A stretch of DNA of 64,000 nt from Flavobacterium hercynium (GTDB lineage Bacteria; Bacteroidota; Bacteroidia; Flavobacteriales; Flavobacteriaceae): positions 290,226 to 354,225 of the forward strand of contig NZ_MUGW01000002.1 in the NCBI RefSeq assembly GCF_002217285.1, read 5' to 3'. A program made the position numbers and the translations under genes. The notes beneath the pieces are model-generated. The model made no database searches, was not told the origin of the DNA, and saw nothing but the letters and a program-made list of their open reading frames with translations. Of the stretch, positions 1-8,525 are shown piece by piece; positions within the stretch are counted from its first letter, which is position 1; each line of letters begins with the position of its first letter.

Positions 1-924
1 TGGAATATTAATGACTTTATTAGTTTTATTAAAAACCCTAAATCAACTGTGGGATTACAAAATGGACAAACGATTCATTTTTATCCAACGAATAAAATCA
101 GAGTTACAGTTGACAAAGATTTAATTATTAAAAATAAAGTTGTTGACCCTAAATACAATGATTCTATTGTTCCTTACATGGATATTGATATTAAAGGAAG
201 TGCGATTTACAAAAATCGTTTAATGATGCTTGACATCTTAGCAAACAACAATTGGAAAAGACCAATCTACTTTAGTGGAGGTGCATTTGACGATGAAGAT
301 TATTTATGGTTAAAATCATACTTACAATTAGACGGAATGGTGTATAAATTGGTTCCTATCAAAAACACGCCTTCTAAAAATGGAGGACCTATGGATATGG
401 GACAAATCGATGCTGATAAAATGTACAATATTGTAACCAAATGGGATTGGGGTAACAGCGAAAGTGATAAAATTTATCATGATCCTGAAACACGCAGAAA
501 CAGCATCACGTATCGTACGAATCTATCTCGTTTAATGAGTAAACTTATTGAAGAAGGTAAAATTGACAAAGCGAAAAACATTATCAATTTAGCGATAACA
601 AAATTACCTTTAGAGAAATATGGCTACTATTCTTTGATAGAGCCTTTTGCAAATGGCTACTATAAAGTTGGTGAAAAAGCAAAAGCTCAGGACTTACTAA
701 ATAAGCTTGTGGGAAAATTTAGAGAGAACTTAGATTACTACAAGACCTTAAACGCTGGTGATCAAACGGATTTAGCAATTGATATCATTACAGATATTGA
801 GCGTTACAGAAGTTTATTGCAAGTAATGAAAGAAAACAAGGATGATGCTTTTTACGAAAAACACAAAACAACATTTAATACGTATGTAAATATTTTTGAA
901 CGCTTTGGGCGCGAAAAAGAATAA
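1..924 (+). CDS. DUF2723-type membrane protein, C-terminal part (5' truncated by window)
   Basis: The frame is open from base 1, so this is the C-terminal end (about 307 residues) of a longer protein; the GTG at base 49 is an internal Val codon, not a start. The visible part is soluble. It contains the stretch NRLMMLDILANNNWKRPIYF followed by an Asp/Glu-rich segment and an alpha-helical, TPR-like tail (about residues 150-300 of the visible part). I recall this tail from flavobacterial DUF2723 proteins, large multi-membrane proteins related to protein O-mannosyltransferases, whose membrane half would lie upstream of the window. Substrate and reaction are unknown. A strong terminator follows the stop. 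Family assignment is from memory of the C-terminal pattern and is moderately sure. Confidence 0.7.
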   Translation, partial: WNINDFISFIKNPKSTVGLQNGQTIHFYPTNKIRVTVDKDLIIKNKVVDPKYNDSIVPYMDIDIKGSAIYKNRLMMLDILANNNWKRPIYFSGGAFDDEDYLWLKSYLQLDGMVYKLVPIKNTPSKNGGPMDMGQIDADKMYNIVTKWDWGNSESDKIYHDPETRRNSITYRTNLSRLMSKLIEEGKIDKAKNIINLAITKLPLEKYGYYSLIEPFANGYYKVGEKAKAQDLLNKLVGKFRENLDYYKTLNAGDQTDLAIDIITDIERYRSLLQVMKENKDDAFYEKHKTTFNTYVNIFERFGREKE

Positions 925-945
925 TATACGAATAATATAATCATT

Positions 946-990
946 AAAAAAATGTAGCACTATTGCATAAATAGCGCTACATTTTTTATT
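946..990 (+). terminator. Intrinsic terminator after the DUF2723-type gene
   Basis: AATGTAGC (951-958) pairs with GCTACATT (976-983), with further A/T and CTAT/ATAG pairing inside, and is followed by a T-rich run. It lies 22 bases after the stop codon and before the deacetylase start at 1018. Confidence 0.8.
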
Positions 991-1017
991 TTTACACATC
1001 TTTAAAACATTTCCAAA

Positions 1018-1656
1018 ATGAGTTTTTATTGGGTAAAAACAAATTCTTTTATCAAAAGGGTATTTTCTAAATATTGTTGGGACATTCCGAACAAAGAGAA
1101 GAAAATATACCTCACTTTTGACGATGGCCCAACTCCAGAAATTACAGATTGGGTTTTGGCAGAATTAAAGAAATTTGACGCAAAGGCAACCTTTTTTTGT
1201 ATTGGAAAAAACATTAAAGACAATTATTCTTTATTTAAAAAAGTAATAACAGAAGGACATTCTATTGGGAACCACACCATGAATCATCTCAATGGATGGA
1301 AAAGTCAAAACAATGATTATATTGAGAATGTAAAAAATTGTGCCGCTATTCTGGCAGAGGAGAAAAACGTAAAACCCTTGCTATTTCGTCCACCTTACGG
1401 AAAAATAAAAAAAGCGCAATCTAAAGTTTTACGAAACCTGGGCTATAAGATAATTATGTGGGATGTTTTAAGTGCTGATTTCGATCAGAGTATTACTCCT
1501 GAGAAATGCCTTGAAAACGTTATTAAAAACGTAAAATCAGGAAGTGTGATTGTTTTTCATGACAGCATAAAAGCATCGCAAAATCTAAAATTTGCGTTAC
1601 CTAAAACCCTGCATTTTTTAAAAGAGAAAGGTTTTGCTTTTGATAGTATTCACTAA
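1018..1656 (+). CDS. Polysaccharide deacetylase (NodB homology domain)
   Basis: A 212-residue single-domain NodB-type deacetylase. The family removes N- or O-acetyl groups from polysaccharides such as peptidoglycan or chitin oligomers using a metal ion. Motif 1 is TFDDGPTPE at residues 33-41, with the Asp pair D35/D36 for base and metal. Motif 2 is HSIGNHTMNH at 81-90, giving metal ligands H86 and H90. Motif 3 is RPPYGK at 124-129, and FHDS near residue 180 supplies the last catalytic His. No clear signal peptide is seen; the N-terminus is basic and aromatic, so it may be membrane-associated or cytoplasmic. Start ATG at 1018 is the only reasonable one. It stands alone between two terminators. 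The substrate cannot be told from sequence. Confidence 0.9.
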   Translation: MSFYWVKTNSFIKRVFSKYCWDIPNKEKKIYLTFDDGPTPEITDWVLAELKKFDAKATFFCIGKNIKDNYSLFKKVITEGHSIGNHTMNHLNGWKSQNNDYIENVKNCAAILAEEKNVKPLLFRPPYGKIKKAQSKVLRNLGYKIIMWDVLSADFDQSITPEKCLENVIKNVKSGSVIVFHDSIKASQNLKFALPKTLHFLKEKGFAFDSIH

Positions 1657-1668
1657 ATACTATCAAAA
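1638..1668. terminator. Bidirectional terminator between convergent genes
   Basis: A perfect 13-base inverted repeat, TTTTGATAGTATT (1638-1650) and AATACTATCAAAA (1656-1668), with the deacetylase stop codon in the loop. A/T-rich ends on both strands suit it to terminate both the deacetylase and the convergent thioredoxin-like gene. Confidence 0.7.
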
Positions 1669-1685
1669 CAAAAAAGAGTATTTCT

Positions 1686-1988
1686 TTATACTTTAAGCTG
1701 ATCCTGAACCAAACCAATGATCGTATTCGCATCCAGCTCTCCGGATTGTCTCCAGATCATTTGTCCTTCTTTGTAGATCATTAAAGTAGGAAGCCCTTTA
1801 ATACGCAAAGCTTCTGCTAATTCCTGATTTTTATCTACATCAATTTTAATGACTTTGGCTTTATCGCCAAGCGCAGCAGCTACATCCTTAATAACAGGAT
1901 GCATAGATACAGATGATTCGTTCCAATCGGTGTAAAAATCAATTAACACCGGAACTTGTGCATTTATAAGTTCTCCAAATTTTGACAT
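1686..1988 (-). CDS. Thioredoxin-fold protein lacking the CxxC active site
   Basis: A 100-residue protein with a clear thioredoxin fold: the N-terminal VLIDFYTDW strand and the cis-proline loop KGLPTLMIYKEGQ near residues 64-73. Where thioredoxin has WCGPC, this protein has WNESS (residues 22-26); both redox cysteines are replaced and the whole protein has no Cys. It therefore cannot do dithiol-disulfide exchange. Such proteins usually act as binding or scaffold modules, but the partner is unknown here. No signal peptide is present, so it is cytoplasmic. It is transcribed alone, after the metallophosphoesterase gene on the same strand with a 73-base gap. Family call is firm; function is not known. 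Confidence 0.85.
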   Translation of the reverse strand: MSKFGELINAQVPVLIDFYTDWNESSVSMHPVIKDVAAALGDKAKVIKIDVDKNQELAEALRIKGLPTLMIYKEGQMIWRQSGELDANTIIGLVQDQLKV

Positions 1989-2061
1989 AAAACCAAAAAT
2001 TTAATTCTTTTTTAATCTATAAAGATATATATATAATTACAAATGTAGCATTTTTAACGAA

Positions 2062-3297
2062 TTAAGCCACATTGTTGCCTTTTTTTAGTTCAATCACCGT
2101 TATTTCAGGCATAATTCCTACTCTTCCAGGGTAAGCATGAAATCCAAAACCACGATTTACGTACACGTATCGACCTAGATTTTCGTACAATCCAGCCCAT
2201 TGTTTATAAATGTATTGTGCCAGGCTCCACTTAAAATATCCTGGAATTTCTATCCCAAATTGCATGCCATGTGTGTGTCCCGACAACGTTAGATGGAAGT
2301 TCTTCGGATGTTCTTTTATTTCATATTCCCAGTGGCTTGGATCGTGGCTCATTAAAACCTTGAAATCCTGCTGCGCTACGTGTTGCGAAGCTTTATTTAG
2401 ATCTCCTGCCTGTTTAAAATTCTGTCCCCAATTCTCTACTCCAATCAGCGCAATTTTATCGGCTCCTTTTTGGATATAGGTGTGTTCATTCAACAAAAGC
2501 TTAAATCCGATTTGACCGTAAAGCTTTTTAATATCCTGAAAATTCTCTTCTTTATCTTTTTCTGATGGCCATACAACATATTCACCATAATCGTGATTAC
2601 CTAAAACGGCAAACTTACCATATTTAAACGCTTTAATTCGGTTAAAAGTATCCAGCCAAGGATGCATTTCAGTAGCGTGCGTATTGACAATATCACCGGT
2701 AAACAAAATCATATCTGCTTCCTGCTCATTAATCAAATCAATAGCATAATTTATCTTTTCATGATTATCAAAACTTCCACTATGCACATCAGAGATCTGG
2801 GTGATCTTAAACCCGTCAAAAGCATCTGGCAAATCCGGAAAAAAAATGGTTTGTTTTATTACTTTAAAGTTATACTTTCCTTCGAAAATTCCATAAATAA
2901 TAGACAAAAAAGGTATCGCAGCTAATCCTAATCCGATTTGACTAATAAATTTTCGCCTTGACGGAATGGCATTTGAAGCAGTAGTATTATAAACAAAATA
3001 ATTTACTATACCCGCTCCTATTCTAAATACATCTTCACCGAATAATACCAATGTAATCACAATTTTAGGAACGTATATCAGCAACAGTAAACCTGTAGTA
3101 AACATGAATTGTTTTGTTTGCCCAACTGAACGATCTACTTGTGAGAAAGAATACAAGATAAAAACTAAAAGCAATAAACTTATAATCTGATAACTAACCA
3201 AAATCCATCTTAATCTAATTAGAGTACGAAAGGCCTGGTACGAATAAAACTCAATAAAAAGAATAAGAGCACAAAGAATTATAAAACGAATGATCAT
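2062..3297 (-). CDS. Membrane-anchored calcineurin-like metallophosphoesterase
   Basis: A 411-residue protein with an N-terminal membrane part (hydrophobic helices about 3-20, 31-52, 65-88 and 118-136) and a C-terminal metallophosphoesterase domain from about residue 160. Dimetal ligands are visible in the usual order: SDVHSG (D170, H172), TGDIVN (D202), LGNHDYGEY (N234, H235), SHDPSHW (H318) and SGHTHG (H341, H343). This is the YkuE-like group, which includes lipid-A precursor (UDP-2,3-diacylglucosamine) hydrolases and phosphodiesterases of unknown substrate. The catalytic domain would face one side of the inner membrane; the sequence does not say which. Length and motifs are complete. Specific substrate is unknown. 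Confidence 0.88.
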   Translation of the reverse strand: MIIRFIILCALILFIEFYSYQAFRTLIRLRWILVSYQIISLLLLVFILYSFSQVDRSVGQTKQFMFTTGLLLLIYVPKIVITLVLFGEDVFRIGAGIVNYFVYNTTASNAIPSRRKFISQIGLGLAAIPFLSIIYGIFEGKYNFKVIKQTIFFPDLPDAFDGFKITQISDVHSGSFDNHEKINYAIDLINEQEADMILFTGDIVNTHATEMHPWLDTFNRIKAFKYGKFAVLGNHDYGEYVVWPSEKDKEENFQDIKKLYGQIGFKLLLNEHTYIQKGADKIALIGVENWGQNFKQAGDLNKASQHVAQQDFKVLMSHDPSHWEYEIKEHPKNFHLTLSGHTHGMQFGIEIPGYFKWSLAQYIYKQWAGLYENLGRYVYVNRGFGFHAYPGRVGIMPEITVIELKKGNNVA

Positions 3298-3551
3298 TGG
3301 TTATAGTTTTAAGCAAAGTAACAAAGAATGAAAATTTTATTGCTTTTTATTATCAAAATTTTAACTCAAATCTACATCAATAAAGCAAAGAAATTTAGAC
3401 GTCTTTACAGCACCTTATTACAAACCACCATTTAGATTACTGTTTCGTTTAAATACAGAAGCAAATTTTAAAATTTACCTATATTAATTTTCACGAACGG
3501 AATAGTTTTTAAAACGCAATTGATTATTTTTACGGACTAATATTTTTTTTT

Positions 3552-6395
3552 ATGTCAACTCAAAAACGTCTTTTTCTTCTCGATGCTTATGCATTAATTT
3601 TTCGTGGGTATTATGCCTTCATAAAAAATCCCCGAATTAACTCAAAAGGAATGGATACATCTGCAATCATGGGATTCATGAATTCGCTTCTAGATGTTAT
3701 TAAACGTGAAAAACCAGACCATTTAGCGGTAGCATTTGATAAAGGCGGCAGTCATGTAAGAACTGAAATGTTTGTAGAATATAAAGCCAATCGTGATGCT
3801 ACGCCGGAAGCAATTAAAATTGCGATTCCGTATATTCAGGATTTATTAAGAGCTATGCATATTCCTATTATTGAAATAGAAGGTTGTGAAGCCGATGATT
3901 TAATTGGAACTATTGCTAAACAGGCTGAAAAAGAAAACTACAAAGTCTTTATGGTAACACCGGATAAGGATTTTGCTCAGTTGGTTTCTGAAAATATATT
4001 TATGTACAAACCAGCCAGAATGGGAAATGGTATAGAAATTTGGGGTGTTCCTGAGGTTTTAGCAAAATTTGAAATTGAAAGACCGGAACAAGTAATCGAT
4101 TTTCTTGGAATGATGGGTGACGCTGTCGATAATATTCCTGGTTTACCCGGAGTTGGTGAAGTTACTGCTAAAAAATTCCTAAAGGAATTTGGCACAATGG
4201 AAAACCTTCTTGACAATACGCATTTACTGAAAGGTAAAATGAAAGAAAACATTGAAGCCAATAAAGAGAAAGGTATTTTATCTAAAAAATTAGCTACTAT
4301 TATATGTGATTGTGATGTTGTTTTCAATGAAGATGACTACGAACTTTCGCGTCCTGATATCGAAAAAACAGATGCTATTTTTCAGGAATTGGAATTTAGA
4401 CGAATGGCGGAACAATTTGATAACTTATTTAAAGTTGGAGGCGGAAACGAGCTGGCAAACGCAGCAGCTGATCCCAAATTGTATAAAAAACCACAACCTA
4501 AAAACGAAGATCAATTTGACTTGTTTGGTGGCGGAGGTGCTACAACCGAAAATGCTGATGCAGAAAGAACTTCATTCTACAATACATTAGAAAACACAGC
4601 ACATTCTTACCAAGCTGTTGAAGGCGACTTAGGAATTAAACTACTTATACAAAATTTACAAAAACAGACTTCTGTTTGTTTTGATACTGAAACTACAGGC
4701 TTAGATGCTTTACATGCTGAATTGGTAGGTATTTCATTTTCTTATGAAAAAGGAAAAGGATATTATGTTCCGTTTCCGGAAAGTCAGGAAGAAGCTCAGG
4801 TTTTAATTGAAAAATTCAGACCTTTCTTTGAAAATCAAGACATCGAAAAAATAGGTCAGAATTTAAAATACGATCTAAAGATTCTTTCTAATTACGGAAT
4901 TTCGGTAAAAGGAAAACTTTTTGACACCATGATTGCACATTATCTGATCAATCCAGATATGCGTCATAATATGGATATTTTGGCGGAAACGTATTTAAAA
5001 TATTCTCCAAAATCAATTGAAACCTTAATTGGAAAGAAAGGTAAAAACCAAATTACAATGCGCGACGTAGCATTGGAAGACATCAAGGAATATGCTGCTG
5101 AAGATGCTGATGTAACGTTTCAATTGAAAGAAATTTTCACTACAGAATTAGACAAGACAGAAACTAAAAAATTATTTGACGAGATTGAGATTCCATTAGT
5201 AAGCGTTTTAGCAGACATGGAAACCGAAGGTATTCGCTTAGATGTTGAGTTTTTAAGTGCAATGTCAAAAGAAATGGATATTGAAATTAAATCTTTAGAA
5301 CAAAAAATATACGAAACAGCCGGTGAGAAATTCAATCTGGCTTCTCCGAAACAATTAGGAGATATTTTGTTTGACAAACTAAAAATTGGTGGGGCAAAAC
5401 AAAAGAAAACCAAAACAGGTCAATATGCGACGGGCGAAGAAGTTTTAACCTACTTAGCGAATGACAACCCGATTGTAAAAGAAATTTTAGATTGGCGTCA
5501 GATGGTAAAATTACAAAGTACCTATATATTGGCATTACCGGAACAAGTAGATAAAAAAACATTACGTGTTCATACTGATTATATGCAAACCGTTGCAGCA
5601 ACAGGACGTTTAAGTTCTAACAATCCTAACTTGCAAAACATTCCGATTCGTACTGAAAGAGGCCGTCAGATTCGTAAAGCTTTTATTGCCCGCGATGAAA
5701 ATCATACGTTAATTTCTGCCGATTACTCGCAAATAGAATTAAGAATCATTGCTGCCTTAAGTGGGGAAGAAAATATGATTGCCGCTTTTAAAAACGGAGA
5801 AGATATTCACAAGGCAACTGCTGCAAAAGTTTTTGATGTGCCTTTGGAAGAAGTGTCACGCGAACAAAGAAGCAATGCTAAAACAGTAAACTTCGGGATT
5901 ATATATGGTGTTTCTGCCTTCGGATTGAGTAATCAGACTTCTTTATCCAGAAGCGAAAGTGCCGCTTTGATTGATGCTTACTACAAAACATATCCTAAAT
6001 TGAAATCATACATGCAGGATCAGGTTGATTTTGCACGCGAAAATGGTTATGTACAAACGGTTTTAGGACGTCGTCGTTATTTAAAGGATATCAATTCAGC
6101 AAATGCCGTAGTAAGAAGTGCCGCTGAACGAAATGCGGTAAACGCTCCAATTCAGGGAAGTGCTGCTGATGTAATTAAAATTGCGATGATTAACATTCAT
6201 AAAAAACTAAAAGAAGAAAACTGGAAATCAAGAATGCTGCTTCAGGTACATGATGAGCTTGTGTTCGATGTTCACAATGATGAACTCGAAAAAATTCAGC
6301 CTATGATTAAACATGAAATGGAGAATGCTTTTATAATGAGTGTTCCATTAGATGTAGAAATTGGATTAGGTAAAGACTGGCTTTCAGCGCACTAA
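3552..6395 (+). CDS. polA: DNA polymerase I
   Basis: A 947-residue, full-length DNA polymerase I for repair and Okazaki-fragment processing. Domain order: 5'-3' FEN/PIN nuclease (about 1-290, with AFDKGG, EADDLIG and GDAVDNIPGLPGVG), a flexible Gly/Asn linker (about 296-345), 3'-5' exonuclease (about 346-540) and the A-family polymerase. The proofreading domain looks active: DTETTG (D378, E380), GQNLKYDLK and YAAEDADVTFQ keep the metal-binding acids. Polymerase motif A is SADYSQIELR near residue 722, the O-helix RSNAKTVNFGIIYG near 772, and motif C LQVHDELVFD near 897. The linker contains QFDLF (321-325), resembling a sliding-clamp binding pentapeptide. It is monocistronic with a terminator after it. 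The 254-base upstream spacer shows no clear consensus promoter. Confidence 0.98.
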   Translation: MSTQKRLFLLDAYALIFRGYYAFIKNPRINSKGMDTSAIMGFMNSLLDVIKREKPDHLAVAFDKGGSHVRTEMFVEYKANRDATPEAIKIAIPYIQDLLRAMHIPIIEIEGCEADDLIGTIAKQAEKENYKVFMVTPDKDFAQLVSENIFMYKPARMGNGIEIWGVPEVLAKFEIERPEQVIDFLGMMGDAVDNIPGLPGVGEVTAKKFLKEFGTMENLLDNTHLLKGKMKENIEANKEKGILSKKLATIICDCDVVFNEDDYELSRPDIEKTDAIFQELEFRRMAEQFDNLFKVGGGNELANAAADPKLYKKPQPKNEDQFDLFGGGGATTENADAERTSFYNTLENTAHSYQAVEGDLGIKLLIQNLQKQTSVCFDTETTGLDALHAELVGISFSYEKGKGYYVPFPESQEEAQVLIEKFRPFFENQDIEKIGQNLKYDLKILSNYGISVKGKLFDTMIAHYLINPDMRHNMDILAETYLKYSPKSIETLIGKKGKNQITMRDVALEDIKEYAAEDADVTFQLKEIFTTELDKTETKKLFDEIEIPLVSVLADMETEGIRLDVEFLSAMSKEMDIEIKSLEQKIYETAGEKFNLASPKQLGDILFDKLKIGGAKQKKTKTGQYATGEEVLTYLANDNPIVKEILDWRQMVKLQSTYILALPEQVDKKTLRVHTDYMQTVAATGRLSSNNPNLQNIPIRTERGRQIRKAFIARDENHTLISADYSQIELRIIAALSGEENMIAAFKNGEDIHKATAAKVFDVPLEEVSREQRSNAKTVNFGIIYGVSAFGLSNQTSLSRSESAALIDAYYKTYPKLKSYMQDQVDFARENGYVQTVLGRRRYLKDINSANAVVRSAAERNAVNAPIQGSAADVIKIAMINIHKKLKEENWKSRMLLQVHDELVFDVHNDELEKIQPMIKHEMENAFIMSVPLDVEIGLGKDWLSAH

Positions 6396-6484
6396 TTTTA
6401 AATTTTAGATTGGTGATTTTAGATTTTTTTCTATCAATACCTCTCCTTATTATTATACCGCTTAAACTTTTTAATTGAAAGACA

Positions 6485-6520
6485 TAAAAAAAAACCATTC
6501 GTTGCGGCGAATGGTTTTTT
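6485..6520. terminator. Bidirectional terminator between polA and the LacI-type gene
   Basis: AAAACCATTCG (6491-6501) and CGAATGGTTTT (6508-6518) form an 11-base perfect stem with a six-base loop, flanked by A and T runs that work in both directions. Confidence 0.88.
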
Positions 6521-6525
6521 ACTAT

Positions 6526-7551
6526 TTAAACTTTTCTTGTAGATTCTCGTTCTTTCAATTTTGTTTTGATGACGATCGTTTCATAATCTGATGTTTCTTC
6601 TTCTGATTCTTCTAAACGTTTGATTAGTTGTTTTGCAGCAACCTCTCCAATTTCAATTCCGTGTTGACTAATCGTAGTCAAACTTGGTGATAAACGTCTT
6701 GAAGCTAAAATTCCATCGGCAAATCCTATGATTGAAATATCTTCCGGAACTTTAAATCCTTTTTTCAAACTAACTCTCAAAGCGGCAACTGAATCATTTT
6801 CATCTAAAGCAAAAATTGCATCAATCTTATGATCAAAAATCGCTTCGATCTTGCTCTTCATATCATCTTCTGAATCAGTACGCAGAATAATTTTTTCGTT
6901 TACTGGAATATTATTGTCTTTTAATGCTTTCAAATAACCATCGGCTCTTAATTTACCAACACTTAGATTATCAACAGAAGATATCAAGGCAATATTTTTA
7001 CAACCTAAATTAATTAAGTGCTGTGTTGAATTTAGAGCAGAATCAAAATCATCTACCACTACTTTATCACACTCTACTTCATCGGCAATTCGGTCGAACA
7101 TTACAATTGGTGTTCCATCGTTTATAATCGCAGAGAAATGACTGTAATCTTGTAATTTTTGCGCTTCTTCAGAAACAGAAAGAATAAATCCGTCGATTGT
7201 TCCGTTGCTCAACATTTCAAGCGTATGAATTTCTTTTTCTAAAGATTCATTCGAGATGCAGGTAATTACATTATATCCCTTTTTATCAGCCACTTTTTCT
7301 ATACCACTAAAAACTTTCGCAAAAAAGGAGTTCAATATATTAGGTATAATTACTCCGATTGTTTTCGTTTTACGGTTTTTTAAATTCAAGCCAATTACAT
7401 TGGGCTTGTAGTTTTTGAGTTTGGCATACTCCTTAATCTTCACCTTCGTTTGCTCACTAATTTCAGGGCTATCATTAAGTGCCTTAGAAACAGTCGATAC
7501 AGAAACATTAAGTTCCTTCGCAATTTGTTTTAGAGTTGCTTTAGCTTTCAT
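6526..7551 (-). CDS. LacI family transcriptional regulator
   Basis: A 341-residue LacI/GalR-type repressor. The helix-turn-helix is at the N-terminus (TLKQIAKELNVSVSTVSKAL, about residues 6-25), followed by the hinge (YKPNVIGLNLKN) and a two-lobed periplasmic-binding-protein-like effector domain starting at KTIGVIIPNILN. Such proteins bind an operator as dimers and respond to a sugar or nucleoside. No sugar gene is adjacent: the neighbours are polA (convergent) and exported ferritin-like proteins (divergent), so the target is not evident. The 201-base divergent spacer contains two GTTAATAAC copies that could be operators. Start ATG at 7551 gives the canonical N-terminus. Confidence 0.93.
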   Translation of the reverse strand: MKAKATLKQIAKELNVSVSTVSKALNDSPEISEQTKVKIKEYAKLKNYKPNVIGLNLKNRKTKTIGVIIPNILNSFFAKVFSGIEKVADKKGYNVITCISNESLEKEIHTLEMLSNGTIDGFILSVSEEAQKLQDYSHFSAIINDGTPIVMFDRIADEVECDKVVVDDFDSALNSTQHLINLGCKNIALISSVDNLSVGKLRADGYLKALKDNNIPVNEKIILRTDSEDDMKSKIEAIFDHKIDAIFALDENDSVAALRVSLKKGFKVPEDISIIGFADGILASRRLSPSLTTISQHGIEIGEVAAKQLIKRLEESEEETSDYETIVIKTKLKERESTRKV

Positions 7552-7702
7552 TTAAAAATGTTTTTTAGGTAATTAATACAAATATAGTAGAATTACTCAG
7601 AATAAAACAAAAATTACACAAGTCCTCTTCGATAAGTTTATCGTTTTTTAAAATTAAATTAAAAATAATCGACTTTTTTAAAACCGTACTTACAAAAATA
7701 TC

Positions 7703-7730
7703 GTTAATAACTTAATACACTGTTAATAAC
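7703..7730. promoter_or_regulatory. Repeated palindromic nonamer upstream of the ferritin-like genes
   Basis: GTTAATAAC occurs at 7703-7711 and again at 7722-7730. The word is itself palindromic around its central A, and the copies start 19 bases apart, about two helical turns. The pair lies 22-50 bases before the ATG at 7753 in the divergent LacI-type/ferritin spacer. An operator role is inferred from position only. Confidence 0.3.
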
Positions 7731-7752
7731 CTATTTAAAAAAACTAGAAATT

Positions 7753-8499
7753 ATGAAAAACGAAGTTAAAATTCATGAAGTTGAGCCTTCATTGAGTAGC
7801 AGAAGGAGCTTTCTTAAGCTCAGTGGTTTAACGTTAGTTACAGCTGGTTTGGTTATGGCTGGCTGCAGCGATAATGACAATGACGATCCGATAGTAGACA
7901 ACTCCCTACCCGGAATTAAAAATGGTATTTTTGATTTAGGATCCGGAGATTTTGGAGTTTTGACATATGCCTACGCATTAGAACAATTAGAAGCCGATTT
8001 TTATACTAAAGTGGTAAACGCTTCAAGTTTTAATGCGACTTTCAATGAAATCGAAAAACAAGTGCTAACCGACTTGTATCATCACGAAGTAATTCACAGA
8101 GATTTTTTCAAAGCTGCTCTAAGCGGAGCACTTCCTGATCCAAACACACAATTACTTCCTTCATTGGCATTTTCTTATGGTTCTTTAAATTTCAACAGCC
8201 GTACAGAAGTTTTGGCTACTGCAAAAGCTTTGGAAGACACAGGCGTTGCTGCTTATAACGGAGCCGGAAGATTGATTAAAAGTCCAGATTATTTATTGCT
8301 AGCCGGTAAAATTGTTTCGGTAGAAGCACGACATGCGTCAGCTATTAGAAGTTTAATCAACCCAAATTCAAGTGACTTTGCGGGCGATGATATTGTAAAT
8401 ACTTCTAACGGACTGGATGATGCTAAACTTCCTTCTAAAATTTTACCTATTGCAGCAGGATTTATTTCTACAAAATTTACTGCTACCTATTTACCTTAA
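7753..8499 (+). CDS. Exported ferritin-like domain lipoprotein
   Basis: A 248-residue protein of the ferritin_2 type. The N-terminus carries a twin-arginine motif (SRRSFLK, residues 16-22), a hydrophobic stretch and a lipobox ending at C38 (VMAGC), so it is probably a Tat-exported lipoprotein. The rest is a four-helix bundle with candidate iron ligands: ALEQLEADFY (E77 or E80), LYHHEVIHRD (H111, E112, H115), ALEDTGVAAY (E161) and SVEARHASAIR (E191, H194). Family members are largely uncharacterised periplasmic or surface di-iron proteins. The next gene is a paralogue 26 bases downstream, so the pair is an operon. Substrate (iron storage, peroxide or other) is unknown. Confidence 0.82.
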   Translation: MKNEVKIHEVEPSLSSRRSFLKLSGLTLVTAGLVMAGCSDNDNDDPIVDNSLPGIKNGIFDLGSGDFGVLTYAYALEQLEADFYTKVVNASSFNATFNEIEKQVLTDLYHHEVIHRDFFKAALSGALPDPNTQLLPSLAFSYGSLNFNSRTEVLATAKALEDTGVAAYNGAGRLIKSPDYLLLAGKIVSVEARHASAIRSLINPNSSDFAGDDIVNTSNGLDDAKLPSKILPIAAGFISTKFTATYLP

Positions 8500-8525
8500 T
8501 CTTAACTAGCTAAAACTTAGAAATT

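Noticed and set aside
814..999. Minus-strand open frame at the end of the first gene
   Set aside because: It runs through the terminator stem and has no recognisable motif or start signal.
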